NCBI RefSeq assembly: GCF_035917675.1 | Contig: NZ_CP109104.1 | Span: forward strand, 620,001-684,000 | DNA from: Streptomyces sp. NBC_01775 | GTDB lineage: Bacteria > Actinomycetota > Actinomycetes > Streptomycetales > Streptomycetaceae | Reading direction: 5' to 3' | Length of the DNA: 64,000 nucleotides | Shown: positions 25,609 to 34,724 of the stretch, piece by piece | How positions within the stretch are numbered: position 1 is the first letter of the stretch | How the letters are laid out: every line of letters starts with the position of its first letter | Position numbers and translations under genes: made by a program | Notes under the pieces: model-generated | What the model was told of the DNA's origin: nothing | Database searches by the model: none | What the model saw: only the letters and a program-made list of their open reading frames with translations

Positions 25609-27264
25609 TCACACCGCCTCGACGGATCCTGCCTTGCCACGGACGACATCCCGCAGACGCTTCTTGTCGATCTTGCCGACCTTCGTCAGCGGCAATTCGT
25701 CCATGACCAGCAGGTCTTCGGGAAGTTTGTAGCGGGCCACCTGCATCGCGGTGAGGGCGGCGCGGACCGATTCGAGGGTCAGGTCGGCCCCCGGTTCGAC
25801 GACCACGACCGCGCACACCCGCTCCCCCAGGTCGGGGTCAGCCTTCGCGACGGCCGCGACACGGGCGACACCGGGCAGGCGGTAGATGAGGTTCTCGACC
25901 TCCTCGGCGGAGATCTTCTCTCCGCCCCGGTTGATCAGGTCCTTGTCTCGTCCTTCGACGACGAGATTGCCCGAGGGGTGTAGCCGGACGACATCGCCGG
26001 TGCGGTACCAGCCGTCGGGCGTGAACGCGCGAGCGTTGTGCTGGTCGGCCCGGTAGTAGCCGCGTGGGGTGTACGGGCCGCGGGTGAGCAGAGCGCCCAT
26101 CTCGCCGGGCGGGACCGGGTTGTCGGAGGCGTCGACGACGAGGATCTCGTCTTCCGGGCACATGGGGCGCCCCTGGGTCTCGATCTTGATGTCGTCGGGG
26201 TCGTCCGGGCGCGTGTAGTTCAGCAGCCCCTCTGCCATGCCGAACACCTGCTGGAGCGTGCCGCCGAGCACGGGTTCGGCGCGGCGGGCGACCTCCGGGG
26301 CGAGTCGGGCGCCGCCGACCTGCAGCAACCGCAGCGCGGGCGCGGCGTGGCGGCCGGAGGCGACGGCGTCGATCCAGCGCTGGACGACGGCGGGCACGGC
26401 TGCGGTGGCCGTCACGCCCTCGGCGGCCATCAGCGGCAGCACCTTGTCGGGGTGCGGCGTGCCGGCCAGGACCACGCGGCCACCGTTCATGAGGGTGCCC
26501 AGGATCCCGGGGCAGGCCAGCGGGAAGTTGTGTCCGGCGGGCAATGCCACCAGGTAGACGGTGTCGGAGTCGATGCCGCAGACCTCGGCGCTGCGCCGCG
26601 CGTTGTACTCGTAGTCGTCGTGGGTGCGGGTGATGAGCTTCGGCAGTCCGGTGGTACCGCCGGAGAGCAGGAAGACGGCGATGTCGCTGCTCTGCGGGGC
26701 GAGCCGGTCGAGCCGGGCCCGTGCGGTGGCCGGGTCGTCGGCCGGTGCGGCCAGTGCGCGCAGCTCCGTGGCTGCGATGCCGACCGTGCCACCTGCGACA
26801 AGCAACAGCCGTACGCTCGGCGTGGCTTCGGCGACCTCCAGACCCAGGGCCTGGTGGTCGAAGTCGCCGAGTCGGTCAGATACGGCGATCGACGTGACCT
26901 CGGCATGCTCGGCCAGGTAGCGCAGTTCGTGACCGCGGTGCGCGGGCATCGCCATCACCGGAGCGATTCCCGCCCGCAAACACGCCAGGGTGAGCGTGAC
27001 GAACTCCCAGCCGTTGGGCAGCTGGACGAGCATCGCGTCACCGGGGTTGAGACCAGTGTCCAGCAGGCGGCACGCCAACCCGTCGACTCTGTCTGCGAGT
27101 TGACTGTAGGTCAGGCGCGTGTCGCCGTCCACGACGGCCACCGCGTCGCCGTAGGTCGCAGCCCATTCGTGGAGGTACGACCCGAGCGGCCTGCCACGCC
27201 AGTGCCCAGCCTCGCGGTAGCGGTCGGCGGCCTCCTTGGGCCAGGGAACGAATCCCTCACGCAT
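25609..27264 (-). CDS. sdgA: Salicylyl-AMP/CoA ligase (SdgA-like adenylate-forming enzyme)
   Basis: A 551-residue ANL-superfamily ligase. The P-loop is LLSGGTTGLPKLITR, and the aryl-acid signature QQVFGMAEGLLNYTR is shared with 2,3-dihydroxybenzoate/salicylate-AMP ligases. GWYRTGDVV, the GRDKDLINRGGEKIS hinge and LTKVGKIDKKRL with the catalytic Lys complete it. In the sdg pathway of Streptomyces sp. WA46, SdgA activates salicylate to salicylyl-CoA with ATP and CoA. AAGGAGG precedes the ATG at 27264. The start lies 8 bp inside the upstream CoA-ligase gene, so it closes a six-gene operon. Siderophore use is unlikely given the gentisate genes. Confidence 0.88.
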   Translation of the reverse strand: MREGFVPWPKEAADRYREAGHWRGRPLGSYLHEWAATYGDAVAVVDGDTRLTYSQLADRVDGLACRLLDTGLNPGDAMLVQLPNGWEFVTLTLACLRAGIAPVMAMPAHRGHELRYLAEHAEVTSIAVSDRLGDFDHQALGLEVAEATPSVRLLLVAGGTVGIAATELRALAAPADDPATARARLDRLAPQSSDIAVFLLSGGTTGLPKLITRTHDDYEYNARRSAEVCGIDSDTVYLVALPAGHNFPLACPGILGTLMNGGRVVLAGTPHPDKVLPLMAAEGVTATAAVPAVVQRWIDAVASGRHAAPALRLLQVGGARLAPEVARRAEPVLGGTLQQVFGMAEGLLNYTRPDDPDDIKIETQGRPMCPEDEILVVDASDNPVPPGEMGALLTRGPYTPRGYYRADQHNARAFTPDGWYRTGDVVRLHPSGNLVVEGRDKDLINRGGEKISAEEVENLIYRLPGVARVAAVAKADPDLGERVCAVVVVEPGADLTLESVRAALTAMQVARYKLPEDLLVMDELPLTKVGKIDKKRLRDVVRGKAGSVEAV

Positions 27265-29317
27265 CGTCGGATCCTCCTTGATCCCGGGAGTCACGCAGCA
27301 GCAATACGGAGTCGAGCGCGACGACGTCGCCGTCGGGTAGGACGCGCAGGGGGTTGATCTCGCACTCGGCCACCGTCTTTTCGGCGGCCAGGGACGAGAG
27401 GGCGAGCAGCACGTGGGCGAGTCGCGCACGGTCGACCGGGGTGGCGCCGCGCGCTCCCAGGAACACCTCACGGGTGGCGAGCTCGTCGAGCATCGTGTGG
27501 GCCTCGTTCACGGGCAAGGGCACGAGACGCAAGGAGACGTCGCCGAGGATTTCAGCGGCCGTTCCCCCGGCGCCCAGCGCCAGCACGGGGCCGAAGACCG
27601 GGTCACGGCGTACGCCGACGATGAGTTCGGGGCCCGCGGGGGCCATGCGCTCGACCAGCAGGGCGGGGCTTGCGGGCAAGCGGGCGAGGGCGTCGTCGAG
27701 TTCCTGGTGCGTGCGGATGCCGACCTGGACCCCGCCGACTTCCGTCTTGTGCAGGATCTCCGCGTCGAAGATCTTGATCACGACCGGTCCGCCGAGCTCG
27801 TCGAGAGCCGCATGCGCCGCGGCGGGGTCGGCGCACACGCGCCGTACCGGCGTACGGATGCCCAGGTCCGCGAGGACACCCTTGGCGGTGTGCTCGTCGA
27901 CAGCGCCGGACAGAGGCAGCGTGGGTGCACTGGGCTCGGTGACGCCGGCAGCCTCTAGACGAGTGCGGGCCGCCGCGTCCTCGACGAGCGCACGCACCAT
28001 GACCGAACCAGAGGCCGGCGTGGCCGCGCAGGGAATGCCGGCTTCCCCAAGTTGTCGGCGCGTCTGCCGTGTCTGCTCCAGGGGTCCGCCGACGACGGCG
28101 ACGAGCGGGGTGGCGGTGCGGGCGGCGGTCAGCGCGGCCGGGAGGTCCACCGCGGTGGGTTCCAACAACCCGTACACGGCGGTGACGTCGATGCCGGGGT
28201 CCTCCGAGACCCGCTCCACGACCTGCGTGAGCGCGGGCGAGGGGCGGCCGGTGTCGACGGGGTTGTTCAGGTAGGTGAGGGCGGGAAGCAGCTCGCGCAG
28301 TTCCTTCACCGACCGTTCGGCCAGGGGCGGAACCTGGATGCCGTGCGAGCGCAGGTCGTCGGTGAGCAGCAGTCCGGGTCCGGCCTGTGCGGTGACCAGG
28401 CCGATGCCCGGGCGTGGGTTGGCGGGGAGCCGTAGGCGGCTGGGGGCGGTGACGGCATCGACGAGGTCGCGTTCGTCGTCGACGAGGACGGCTCCGGCCT
28501 GGCGCAGGGCCGTCCTGGTCACGCGCCAGGAGGTGGCCAGGGCGCCGGTGTGGGAGCGGGCGAAGTCGCCGATGTCGCTGCGGCCCACGACCAGGGCCAC
28601 GACGGGGACACGATCCGTCAGGCGGCGTACGGCCCCGGTGAGACGGCGTCCTTCCGCCGCCGTCTCCACATGCAGGGCGACGGCCCGTACGCCGTCGTCG
28701 TCGGCGAGGTGGTTGAGAACGTCGGCCTGGGTGACGTCCAAGCTGTTGCCCAGCCCAACCCCGAGGCGCAGGCCGACCCCGGCCTCTGCCAGCGCGAAGG
28801 CCAGCGCGTGGTTCACGCCGCCGCTGGCGGCCACGACTGCCACCGGCCCCCGCTCCAGGTCGGCCGCGCCCGGGACGAAACTGGCGGTGAGCCGTCGGTG
28901 GGGCGCGAGGAAGCCCGAGGTGTTCGGCCCGAGGACGCGGATGCCGGTGTTCCGCACCACCTCGGCCAGCGCTTGTTGGTACAGCGCACCGTCGCCGCCG
29001 GCTTCGGCGAACCCGCCTGCACACACGAGGGCGGCGCGGGCCCCCGTGGCCGCCGCCTCGCGCAGGGCGTCGGCGGTCACGGCGGCCGGGATGCAGGAGA
29101 CAGCCAGGTCCGGCGTGATGCCCTGGGCTTCGGCCGCCTCGTCGGCGGTGGGAAAGAAGCCCCGGTCGGGATCCGGGCGGCCGGAGTTGACCTTCATCAC
29201 CGGCCCCGGGAAGGAAGCCAGGGAGTCGGTCATCGCCGCGCCGAGCTTCCCGGGCGTGGCCGATGCGCCGAGCACGGCGATGGCTCGGGGTGCGAACAGT
29301 GGGTTCAGCCCGGTCAC
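27257..29317 (-). CDS. ADP (NDP)-forming acyl-CoA synthetase, fused alpha-beta
   Basis: A 686-residue protein. The N-terminal CoA-binding Rossmann domain begins PRAIAVLGASATPGKLG. The succinyl-CoA-ligase-like domains contain VVAASGGVNHALAFALAEAG and the usual phospho-His position in FARSHTGALA. The C-terminal ATP-grasp half runs from KGVLADLGIRTPVRRV through GPVVIKIFDAEILHKTE to the INPLRVLPDGDVVALD tail. The GTG start overlaps the hydroxylase stop by GTGA. This enzyme class makes acyl-CoA from an acid with ADP release. Its place between the salicylyl-CoA hydroxylase and SdgA is odd, since SdgA already activates salicylate. It may serve another aryl acid or recover free acid. Confidence 0.85.
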   Translation of the reverse strand: MTGLNPLFAPRAIAVLGASATPGKLGAAMTDSLASFPGPVMKVNSGRPDPDRGFFPTADEAAEAQGITPDLAVSCIPAAVTADALREAAATGARAALVCAGGFAEAGGDGALYQQALAEVVRNTGIRVLGPNTSGFLAPHRRLTASFVPGAADLERGPVAVVAASGGVNHALAFALAEAGVGLRLGVGLGNSLDVTQADVLNHLADDDGVRAVALHVETAAEGRRLTGAVRRLTDRVPVVALVVGRSDIGDFARSHTGALATSWRVTRTALRQAGAVLVDDERDLVDAVTAPSRLRLPANPRPGIGLVTAQAGPGLLLTDDLRSHGIQVPPLAERSVKELRELLPALTYLNNPVDTGRPSPALTQVVERVSEDPGIDVTAVYGLLEPTAVDLPAALTAARTATPLVAVVGGPLEQTRQTRRQLGEAGIPCAATPASGSVMVRALVEDAAARTRLEAAGVTEPSAPTLPLSGAVDEHTAKGVLADLGIRTPVRRVCADPAAAHAALDELGGPVVIKIFDAEILHKTEVGGVQVGIRTHQELDDALARLPASPALLVERMAPAGPELIVGVRRDPVFGPVLALGAGGTAAEILGDVSLRLVPLPVNEAHTMLDELATREVFLGARGATPVDRARLAHVLLALSSLAAEKTVAECEINPLRVLPDGDVVALDSVLLLRDSRDQGGSDDA

Positions 29318-30867
29318 TTGGTGCCTCCGACGAGGTCGGCTCGGCCGGACAGCACGAACGTGGTCAGCGTGTCGTCGTCATACGCGCCGATGACCGCGGC
29401 AGGCAGTCCGTGCACGAGCCGGGCCTCCTCCGCGACCAGTACGCGAGTCAGTGCCGTACCGCCGCGTACGCCGATGAGCGGTGTGCCCGCCTGTGCTGTC
29501 TCGCGCACCTGATCGAGGGCGAGCGGCAGACCCTCCTCCGTGCCCGGCGCGTCGATCCACACGCCCGCGTGCGACGGCCGGCCGTCGAACGGAACCATCG
29601 GGATGCGGGTGCCGTCAGCCCCGGTCAGCCCGTCGTCGCCGGCCGTCACCCGGCGCGAGGGAAGGCGGAACGGGCCGGCACGGAAAGGCGTCTCCAGGGG
29701 CTCCGCCTCGTGGCGTCGCCGCCACCATCCGTCGACGCGGTCCACGTACGACGCGTCGCGCACGGCGAGTTTGCGGCGCGGGATGCTGCGGGTGAGGAAA
29801 TGGAAGGCGAACCGCGTGGGATCGTCGAACGAGCGGACGTAGCGGCCGAAGTGTTCCCACCAGGACAGGCTGGGACGTGCCGAGTTCTGGATCCTCGCGA
29901 CCTCGGGGCGGCGACGCTCCTCGTAGATCCCGAGTGCCTCCGGCACGCTGTGCGACGCCTCCCCCAGGGCCTCGGCCAGTACGACCGCGTCCTCCATGGC
30001 CATCTTGGTGCCGGACCCGACGGAGAAGTGCGCGGTGTGCGCCGCATCGCCCAGCAGCACCCACTTGCCACGCCGCCACGAACGGGCCCTGCGGGTAGCG
30101 AAGTTGGCCCAGCGGGAGTTGTTGCCGACCAGCGCATGCCCGTCGATCTGCTCGCGGAACAGGTCCTCCAGGTAGCTCTTGGTCTTCTCGTCGCTCGGGC
30201 CCGGCGGGGTGGAGGGATCGAAGGCGTCGAGGCCGGCTGCGGCCCAGGAGTCGGCGCCGGTTTCGACGATGAAGGTGCTCAGCGAGTCGCTGATCGGATA
30301 CGCGTGGGCGGCGAAGACACCGTGCGGGCCGCCCTGGTGGACGAAGGTGAGCCCGTCGAACATGTAGGTGGTGCCGAACCAGATGAACTTCGCGCTCGCC
30401 ACCTCGGCGGTCGGCCCGAAGTCGTCGGCGAACATGGTGCGGAAGCGGCTGTTGGCGCCGTCGCACACCACGACCAGGTCGAACTCGTCCAGCTCGGCGG
30501 GATCGCGGACCTCGTGCTGGAAACGCATCTGCACGCCCTCGGCGCGGGCCCGCTCCAGCAACAGGCTCAGCAGCGTCTTGCGGACCACGGCCGCCATGCC
30601 CATGCCGCCGACGCGCTCCCGCGTACCGTGCACGCGGACCTCGATGTCGTCCCAGTGCCGGCCGTGCTTCTCCAGCGCCTCGCTGAGGACGGGGTCGGCG
30701 GCGTCGATGGCGTCGAGTGTGGCGTCGGAGAAGACCACTCCGAAGCCGAACGTGTCGCCGGAGCGGTTGCGTTCGAAGACCACAACCTCGGCGCCGGGCC
30801 GACTCCGCTTCAGCAGCGTGGCGAAGAAAAGTCCTCCGGGACCTGCGCCGATGCAGGCAACTTTCAT
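29314..30867 (-). CDS. sdgC: Salicylyl-CoA 5-hydroxylase (SdgC-like FAD monooxygenase)
   Basis: A 517-residue flavin monooxygenase. The FAD loop is IGAGPGGLFFATLLKR, the middle motif DLVVVCDGANSRFR and the second FAD motif LLGDAAHTAHFSVGSG. FGFGVVFSDATLD near residue 40 and YMFDGLTFVHQGGPHGVF are typical of the salicylyl-CoA/2-aminobenzoyl-CoA type rather than salicylate 1-hydroxylase. In strain WA46 SdgC converts salicylyl-CoA to gentisyl-CoA with NADH; the thioester then falls apart to gentisate. AAGGGAAAG precedes the ATG, and the upstream isomerase ends 16 bp earlier. Confidence 0.88.
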   Translation of the reverse strand: MKVACIGAGPGGLFFATLLKRSRPGAEVVVFERNRSGDTFGFGVVFSDATLDAIDAADPVLSEALEKHGRHWDDIEVRVHGTRERVGGMGMAAVVRKTLLSLLLERARAEGVQMRFQHEVRDPAELDEFDLVVVCDGANSRFRTMFADDFGPTAEVASAKFIWFGTTYMFDGLTFVHQGGPHGVFAAHAYPISDSLSTFIVETGADSWAAAGLDAFDPSTPPGPSDEKTKSYLEDLFREQIDGHALVGNNSRWANFATRRARSWRRGKWVLLGDAAHTAHFSVGSGTKMAMEDAVVLAEALGEASHSVPEALGIYEERRRPEVARIQNSARPSLSWWEHFGRYVRSFDDPTRFAFHFLTRSIPRRKLAVRDASYVDRVDGWWRRRHEAEPLETPFRAGPFRLPSRRVTAGDDGLTGADGTRIPMVPFDGRPSHAGVWIDAPGTEEGLPLALDQVRETAQAGTPLIGVRGGTALTRVLVAEEARLVHGLPAAVIGAYDDDTLTTFVLSGRADLVGGTK

Positions 30868-30883
30868 GGCTTTCCCTTCGTGC

Positions 30884-31606
30884 TCACAGCCACGCGGGCA
30901 GCTTCGGCAGGGATCCCCCGCCGGTCGGGTACAGAGGGCCGGGCACGGGGCGCCCGGTCGCGTAGGCGGCCAGGCTGGGAAGGCCACCGCTCACCGCGAC
31001 CGGCTCCGCGCCGCCGGGCGCGCCCAGGAGCCAGGTGCGGACATCCCTCTCGGTCCGCAGCTCGACAGGGGGGCAGTCCGGGCGGGCCCGGAAGGCGGCG
31101 GCCACGTCGTCGACGAGCGCCGCGCACACCTCGTGCGGGACATCGTCGAAGGTGGTGATGTTCAGATCGACGGTGTGGACCCACACCTCGCGCACGCGCA
31201 TCCAGGGCACCTGGGAGGCCGGCACCTCGCGTCCCCGTGCCGTGCGCACGGTCGCGCCCCAGCACTCGTCCGGCAGGCCGGCGAACGCCTCGGCCAGTCG
31301 TCCGTCGGCCGCGAGGAGTTCCTCACGCAGCACGCCCGCCGGCCGGCGGGCGCCGTCCTCGATCCCGTCGGCACGCTGGTCGGCACTGGCGTACATCGGG
31401 TTCTCCACACCCGTACGCGCCCAGGTCATCAGGTTGACGAGCGCGTCGGCGTTCCGGGCCACGTGGGCGACGACGTGGGCCCTGCTCCAGCCCGGCAGGT
31501 ACGACGGTCGGGTGAGATCCGCGTCGGTCAGCCGGTGCACGGCCGCCTCGAAGGCGGCCGTCCCCTTGGCGGCCCACTCCAGCACCGGGTCCGGGCGTGC
31601 GCTCAC
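30884..31606 (-). CDS. Mycothiol-dependent maleylpyruvate isomerase
   Basis: A 240-residue DinB-like four-helix protein with C-terminal domain. PGWSRAHVVAHVARNADALVNL carries the first metal His residues, and REVWVHTVDLNI supplies the third. This is the actinobacterial MDMPI family, which isomerises maleylpyruvate to fumarylpyruvate using mycothiol in place of glutathione. The GTG at 31606 overlaps the hydrolase TGA by GTGA. It supports an actinomycete host and sits exactly between ring cleavage and hydrolysis in the gentisate route. Confidence 0.9.
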   Translation of the reverse strand: MSARPDPVLEWAAKGTAAFEAAVHRLTDADLTRPSYLPGWSRAHVVAHVARNADALVNLMTWARTGVENPMYASADQRADGIEDGARRPAGVLREELLAADGRLAEAFAGLPDECWGATVRTARGREVPASQVPWMRVREVWVHTVDLNITTFDDVPHEVCAALVDDVAAAFRARPDCPPVELRTERDVRTWLLGAPGGAEPVAVSGGLPSLAAYATGRPVPGPLYPTGGGSLPKLPAWL

Positions 31607-32430
31607 CGCATCTCCCGGTGGCAGGTGTTGCGGCACTCGCCGATCCCCTCGATGCGGGTGACGAGGCGCGTACCGTCCTGGAGATAGCGAGCGGGCTTGC
31701 GGGCGTGGCCGACCCCGCCCGGAGTACCGGTGGCGATCACGTCGCCGGGCACCAGCGTGATGATCTCGGACAGGTACGCGACCAGCGTGGCCGGGTCGAA
31801 GACGAGGTCGCCGGTGTCGGCCTTCTGGACCGTGTCGCCGTCGACTTCACAGGTCAGGCTCAGGCCCTGGGCGGACACCGCGGGGTCGTCGGCGGTCACA
31901 AGCCACGGTCCGATGGGGGTGGTGGCCTCGAAGGTCTTGCCCTGGTCCCACTGGGTGGTGCGGTACTGCCAGTCGCGGGCGGTGACGTCGTTGAGCACGG
32001 TGTACCCGGCGATCGCGGCCCGCGCCTGCGCCGTGTCGGCGTGCCGGACCTCGGCTCCGATGACGACGCCGAGCTCGGCCTCCCAGTCCATCTGCGTGGA
32101 CGCGGCGGGCAGGGTCACGCCGTCGTAGGCACCGACCAGGGCCCGCGCATACTTGTTGAACAGCGTGGGGTGCGAGGGGAGTTCGCGGCCCATCTCCAGA
32201 ATGTGGGTGCGGTAGTTGAGGCCGACGCACACGACCTTTTCCGGCGCGACGACGGGGGCGTAGTCCAGGGCGCCTTCGTACGTTTCGTCATCGGCGGTCG
32301 CGGCACGCGTCGCCCAGTCGCTGTGGCGCAGGAAGGCCACCAGGTCGCTCTCACCCAGGTCCACCGCCCTGTCGTCATCGATGCGGACGGCGCGCGTGAC
32401 GCCGTTGACCCGGATGGTGGCGAGCTTCAC
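31603..32430 (-). CDS. Fumarylpyruvate hydrolase (FAH family)
   Basis: A 275-residue FAH-fold enzyme from a GTG at 32430. KVVCVGLNYRTHILEMG is the family's entry motif. Metal ligands are the Glu pair in QMDWEAELGVVIG and Asp in YTVLNDVTARDWQ, followed by [19 protein letters not shown]. It splits fumarylpyruvate to fumarate and pyruvate, the last step of gentisate breakdown. It overlaps the dioxygenase stop and the isomerase start by 4 bp each. The paralogue at 44249-45088 belongs to another cluster. Confidence 0.9.
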   Translation of the reverse strand: MKLATIRVNGVTRAVRIDDDRAVDLGESDLVAFLRHSDWATRAATADDETYEGALDYAPVVAPEKVVCVGLNYRTHILEMGRELPSHPTLFNKYARALVGAYDGVTLPAASTQMDWEAELGVVIGAEVRHADTAQARAAIAGYTVLNDVTARDWQYRTTQWDQGKTFEATTPIGPWLVTADDPAVSAQGLSLTCEVDGDTVQKADTGDLVFDPATLVAYLSEIITLVPGDVIATGTPGGVGHARKPARYLQDGTRLVTRIEGIGECRNTCHREMR

Positions 32431-33503
32431 TTGTGTTCTCCTCGGGAGGTACGGGCGAGGCCGAGCGCCTCGTAGACGGGCTCGTCGCTGAACCGGAACA
32501 GGTCGACCTGGGTGCGGGCTACGAGGGAGACCTCGCACCAGGACGGGACGACGAACAGGTCTCCCTTGGCGATCTCGAAGACCTTGTCGCCGACGTGGGC
32601 GACCGCCTCACCCTCGAACACCTGCCAGATCGAGGAGCCGACCTGGCGCACCGGGGTGGTCTGGGCGCCGGCCCGCAGTCGGCGCATCTCAGTGCGCATC
32701 GTGACCAGGGCGTCCCTGCCGGTGGTGGGGTTGGAGAAGCGGATGCCGGCGTGTCCGGGTTCGATCACGCCGGGCACGCCTTCCTGCTCCAGTTCCAGCT
32801 GGGCGGTCAGCGCGGCGTCGGTGTGCTCCCAGCGGTAGGCGGCCAGCGGGGAGTTGGGCTGGTCGGGCAGGCCCATCGGGCGCAGCCCGGGGTGGCCCCA
32901 CAGTCGTTCGCCGCGCGAGCGCTCGGGGGTTTCGCGGGTGGAGAGCTCATCGGGGCCGAACTCGAAGAATCCGGCGTCCAGTTGGGAGACGAGCGGGATG
33001 TCGAGGCCGTCGAGCCAGGCCATCGGCTCGTCGGTGACGTTCTGGTGCTCGTGGAAGGCCCAGCTCGGCGTGAGCAGCAGGTCACCGCGCTTCATGGCGA
33101 CCGCGTCCCCGTCGACGTTGGTCCACACGCCCTCGCCTTCGACCACGAAGCGGAAGGCTCCCTGGCTGTGCCGGTGCGAGGGGGCGACCTCGCGCGGACC
33201 CAGGTACTGGATCGCGGTCCACAGCGTGGGCGTGGCGTATGGACGGCCCGGGAGGCCGGGGTTGGACAGGGCCATGGCGCGGCGCTCGCCGCCACGTCCC
33301 ACCGGCACCAGGTCGCCGGAGCGCTGTGCGATGGGCAGCAGCTGCGCCCACCGCCACAGGTGCGGGACGGCTGCGGACTGCGGCGACATCGGCATGAGGC
33401 CGTCCACCTGGGTCCACAGCGGGATCAGGCCCACGTCCTCGAAGTCCGCGTAGAGCTCGTCGAGCAGCTTCTGCTCGGTCTGCTCGCTGGTTGTGTCGGT
33501 CAA
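32427..33503 (-). CDS. sdgD: Gentisate 1,2-dioxygenase
   Basis: A 358-residue bicupin. The N-terminal cupin holds the iron ligands, VAPSHRHSQGAFRFVVEG with two His and WAFHEHQN with the third. The C-terminal cupin is VRQVGSSIWQVFEGEAV, PSWCEVSL. It opens gentisate between C1 and C2 to maleylpyruvate. The start is placed at TTG 33503 because TGGAGG lies five bases before it; a GTG at 33515 overlaps that ribosome site and has none of its own. It is the first gene of the operon and faces the IclR regulator across 120 bp. Confidence 0.9.
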   Translation of the reverse strand: MTDTTSEQTEQKLLDELYADFEDVGLIPLWTQVDGLMPMSPQSAAVPHLWRWAQLLPIAQRSGDLVPVGRGGERRAMALSNPGLPGRPYATPTLWTAIQYLGPREVAPSHRHSQGAFRFVVEGEGVWTNVDGDAVAMKRGDLLLTPSWAFHEHQNVTDEPMAWLDGLDIPLVSQLDAGFFEFGPDELSTRETPERSRGERLWGHPGLRPMGLPDQPNSPLAAYRWEHTDAALTAQLELEQEGVPGVIEPGHAGIRFSNPTTGRDALVTMRTEMRRLRAGAQTTPVRQVGSSIWQVFEGEAVAHVGDKVFEIAKGDLFVVPSWCEVSLVARTQVDLFRFSDEPVYEALGLARTSRGEHK

Positions 33504-33595
33504 GACAACCTCCACGTAGTGCGTTCTGTGTAACCGCCCGAAGGCGCGCTCACTTGCGCGCTGCAGAGGACGCTACGCCGCCATTTCCCTTTTTC

Positions 33596-33633
33596 GGAAT
33601 CTTCTATGGATAGAATTCCTCTATGGAGAATTC
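33596..33633. promoter_or_regulatory. IclR-type operator region over the regulator's start
   Basis: TCTAT-GG-ATAGA (33604-33615) is a perfect inverted repeat nested within GGAAT (33596) and ATTCC (33615-33619). TCTATGGA then recurs at 33621, over the iclR start codon, followed by GAATTC again. AT-rich repeats of this kind are usual IclR targets and would allow autoregulation. Confidence 0.6.
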
Positions 33634-34390
33634 GGAAGAGCCTGGCCCCTCGTATCCCGTGAGTGCAGCCGGCAACGCCCTACGTGTCGTCCGGCTGCTG
33701 CACGAGCTCGACGAGCTGCGGGTGATGGACGTAGCCGACCGGCTCGGCGTCGCGCGCTCGACCGCCCACCGGATCCTCGCGATGCTCGTCCACGAGGGAT
33801 TCGCGGCGCAGGACCGCCGCAAGGTGTACCGGCCGGGGCCGGCTCTGCAGGCGATCAGGGGAAGTCAGGCGGCCCCTCCCCCGGATCTGATCACCATCGC
33901 CCACCCCCACCTGCAACAACTGGCGGACGCCGTCCGTGAGACGACCCACCTGATGGTGCTCGAGGGCAACGGAGCCCGCTTCCTGGACGGCGTGGAGGGC
34001 CCCCAGGCCCTGCGTGTCAGCTACCGCACCGGCACGCTCCTTCCCGCCCACGTGACCTCGGGCGGGAAGGCCCTGCTCGCGGCGATGCCGGCGGACCGGC
34101 TCCTGGCCCTCTACCCCAACGGACTCCCCGAGGACCGGGCCAAGGCTCCCAAGGACTTCGAGAGCCTGATGAACGAGCTAGCAGCAGTGCGCCGGGACGG
34201 CTACGCGACCAACCGGCAGGAGAGCGAGCGCGGAGTGCACGCCGTCGGTGCGTGTGTGCGCGACCGCACGGGCACCGCCATAGCTGCCGTGGTCGTGGCG
34301 GCTCCGTCCGTCCGTTGCACCCGCGCAAGGCTCGCTGACCTGTCCCAACCTCTGCTCACGACCGCGCGGGACATCGGTCAAGGTCTGTGA
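33623..34390 (+). CDS. IclR family regulator of the gentisate operon
   Basis: A 255-residue regulator. The N-terminal winged helix reads RVMDVADRLGVARSTAHRILAML, and the effector domain has VTSGGKALLAAM and a GYATNRQESERGVHAVGACV loop. IclR proteins often control aromatic catabolism as activators or repressors with the substrate or its CoA ester as ligand. It is divergent from the gentisate operon. The ATG at 33623 has no strong ribosome site and lies inside the repeat cluster, so the leader must be very short. It is the likely counterpart of SdgR, though I do not claim orthology. Confidence 0.88.
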   Translation: MENSEEPGPSYPVSAAGNALRVVRLLHELDELRVMDVADRLGVARSTAHRILAMLVHEGFAAQDRRKVYRPGPALQAIRGSQAAPPPDLITIAHPHLQQLADAVRETTHLMVLEGNGARFLDGVEGPQALRVSYRTGTLLPAHVTSGGKALLAAMPADRLLALYPNGLPEDRAKAPKDFESLMNELAAVRRDGYATNRQESERGVHAVGACVRDRTGTAIAAVVVAAPSVRCTRARLADLSQPLLTTARDIGQGL

Positions 34391-34724
34391 ACGGCAGCGG
34401 CGAACGCCACCGTCAAGCAGCATGGTGGCGTGCGCCGTAGCAGTCTTCGAGGCATGTCATACGGCCTCTGCGAAGGGCATCCCGGTGAAGGCGCAGTGCA
34501 GTTGTTCCCAGGGCGGTCCCACCCGGCGGCCTGACCCGAGGGGAACGTCGCCGGAAACCCGTCGTACAGGAACCCCTGCCGGATCGCGGCCCCGCAGGTT
34601 GATCCCGGCGGCTGCCATCCCGACGAGTGACGGTCCTTCACCGGGCCCGGGCCGTTCGACATCGCCCACGTTCAGTACGCCGATCCCTACTCCACGAATC
34701 GCGCCCTTTCGGCATCGCGTCTCC
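34391..34724. other. No recognisable gene
   Basis: A 334-bp gap between convergent iclR and the decarboxylase-like gene. Frames are short and lack family motifs. No strong hairpin was found. Confidence 0.5.
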
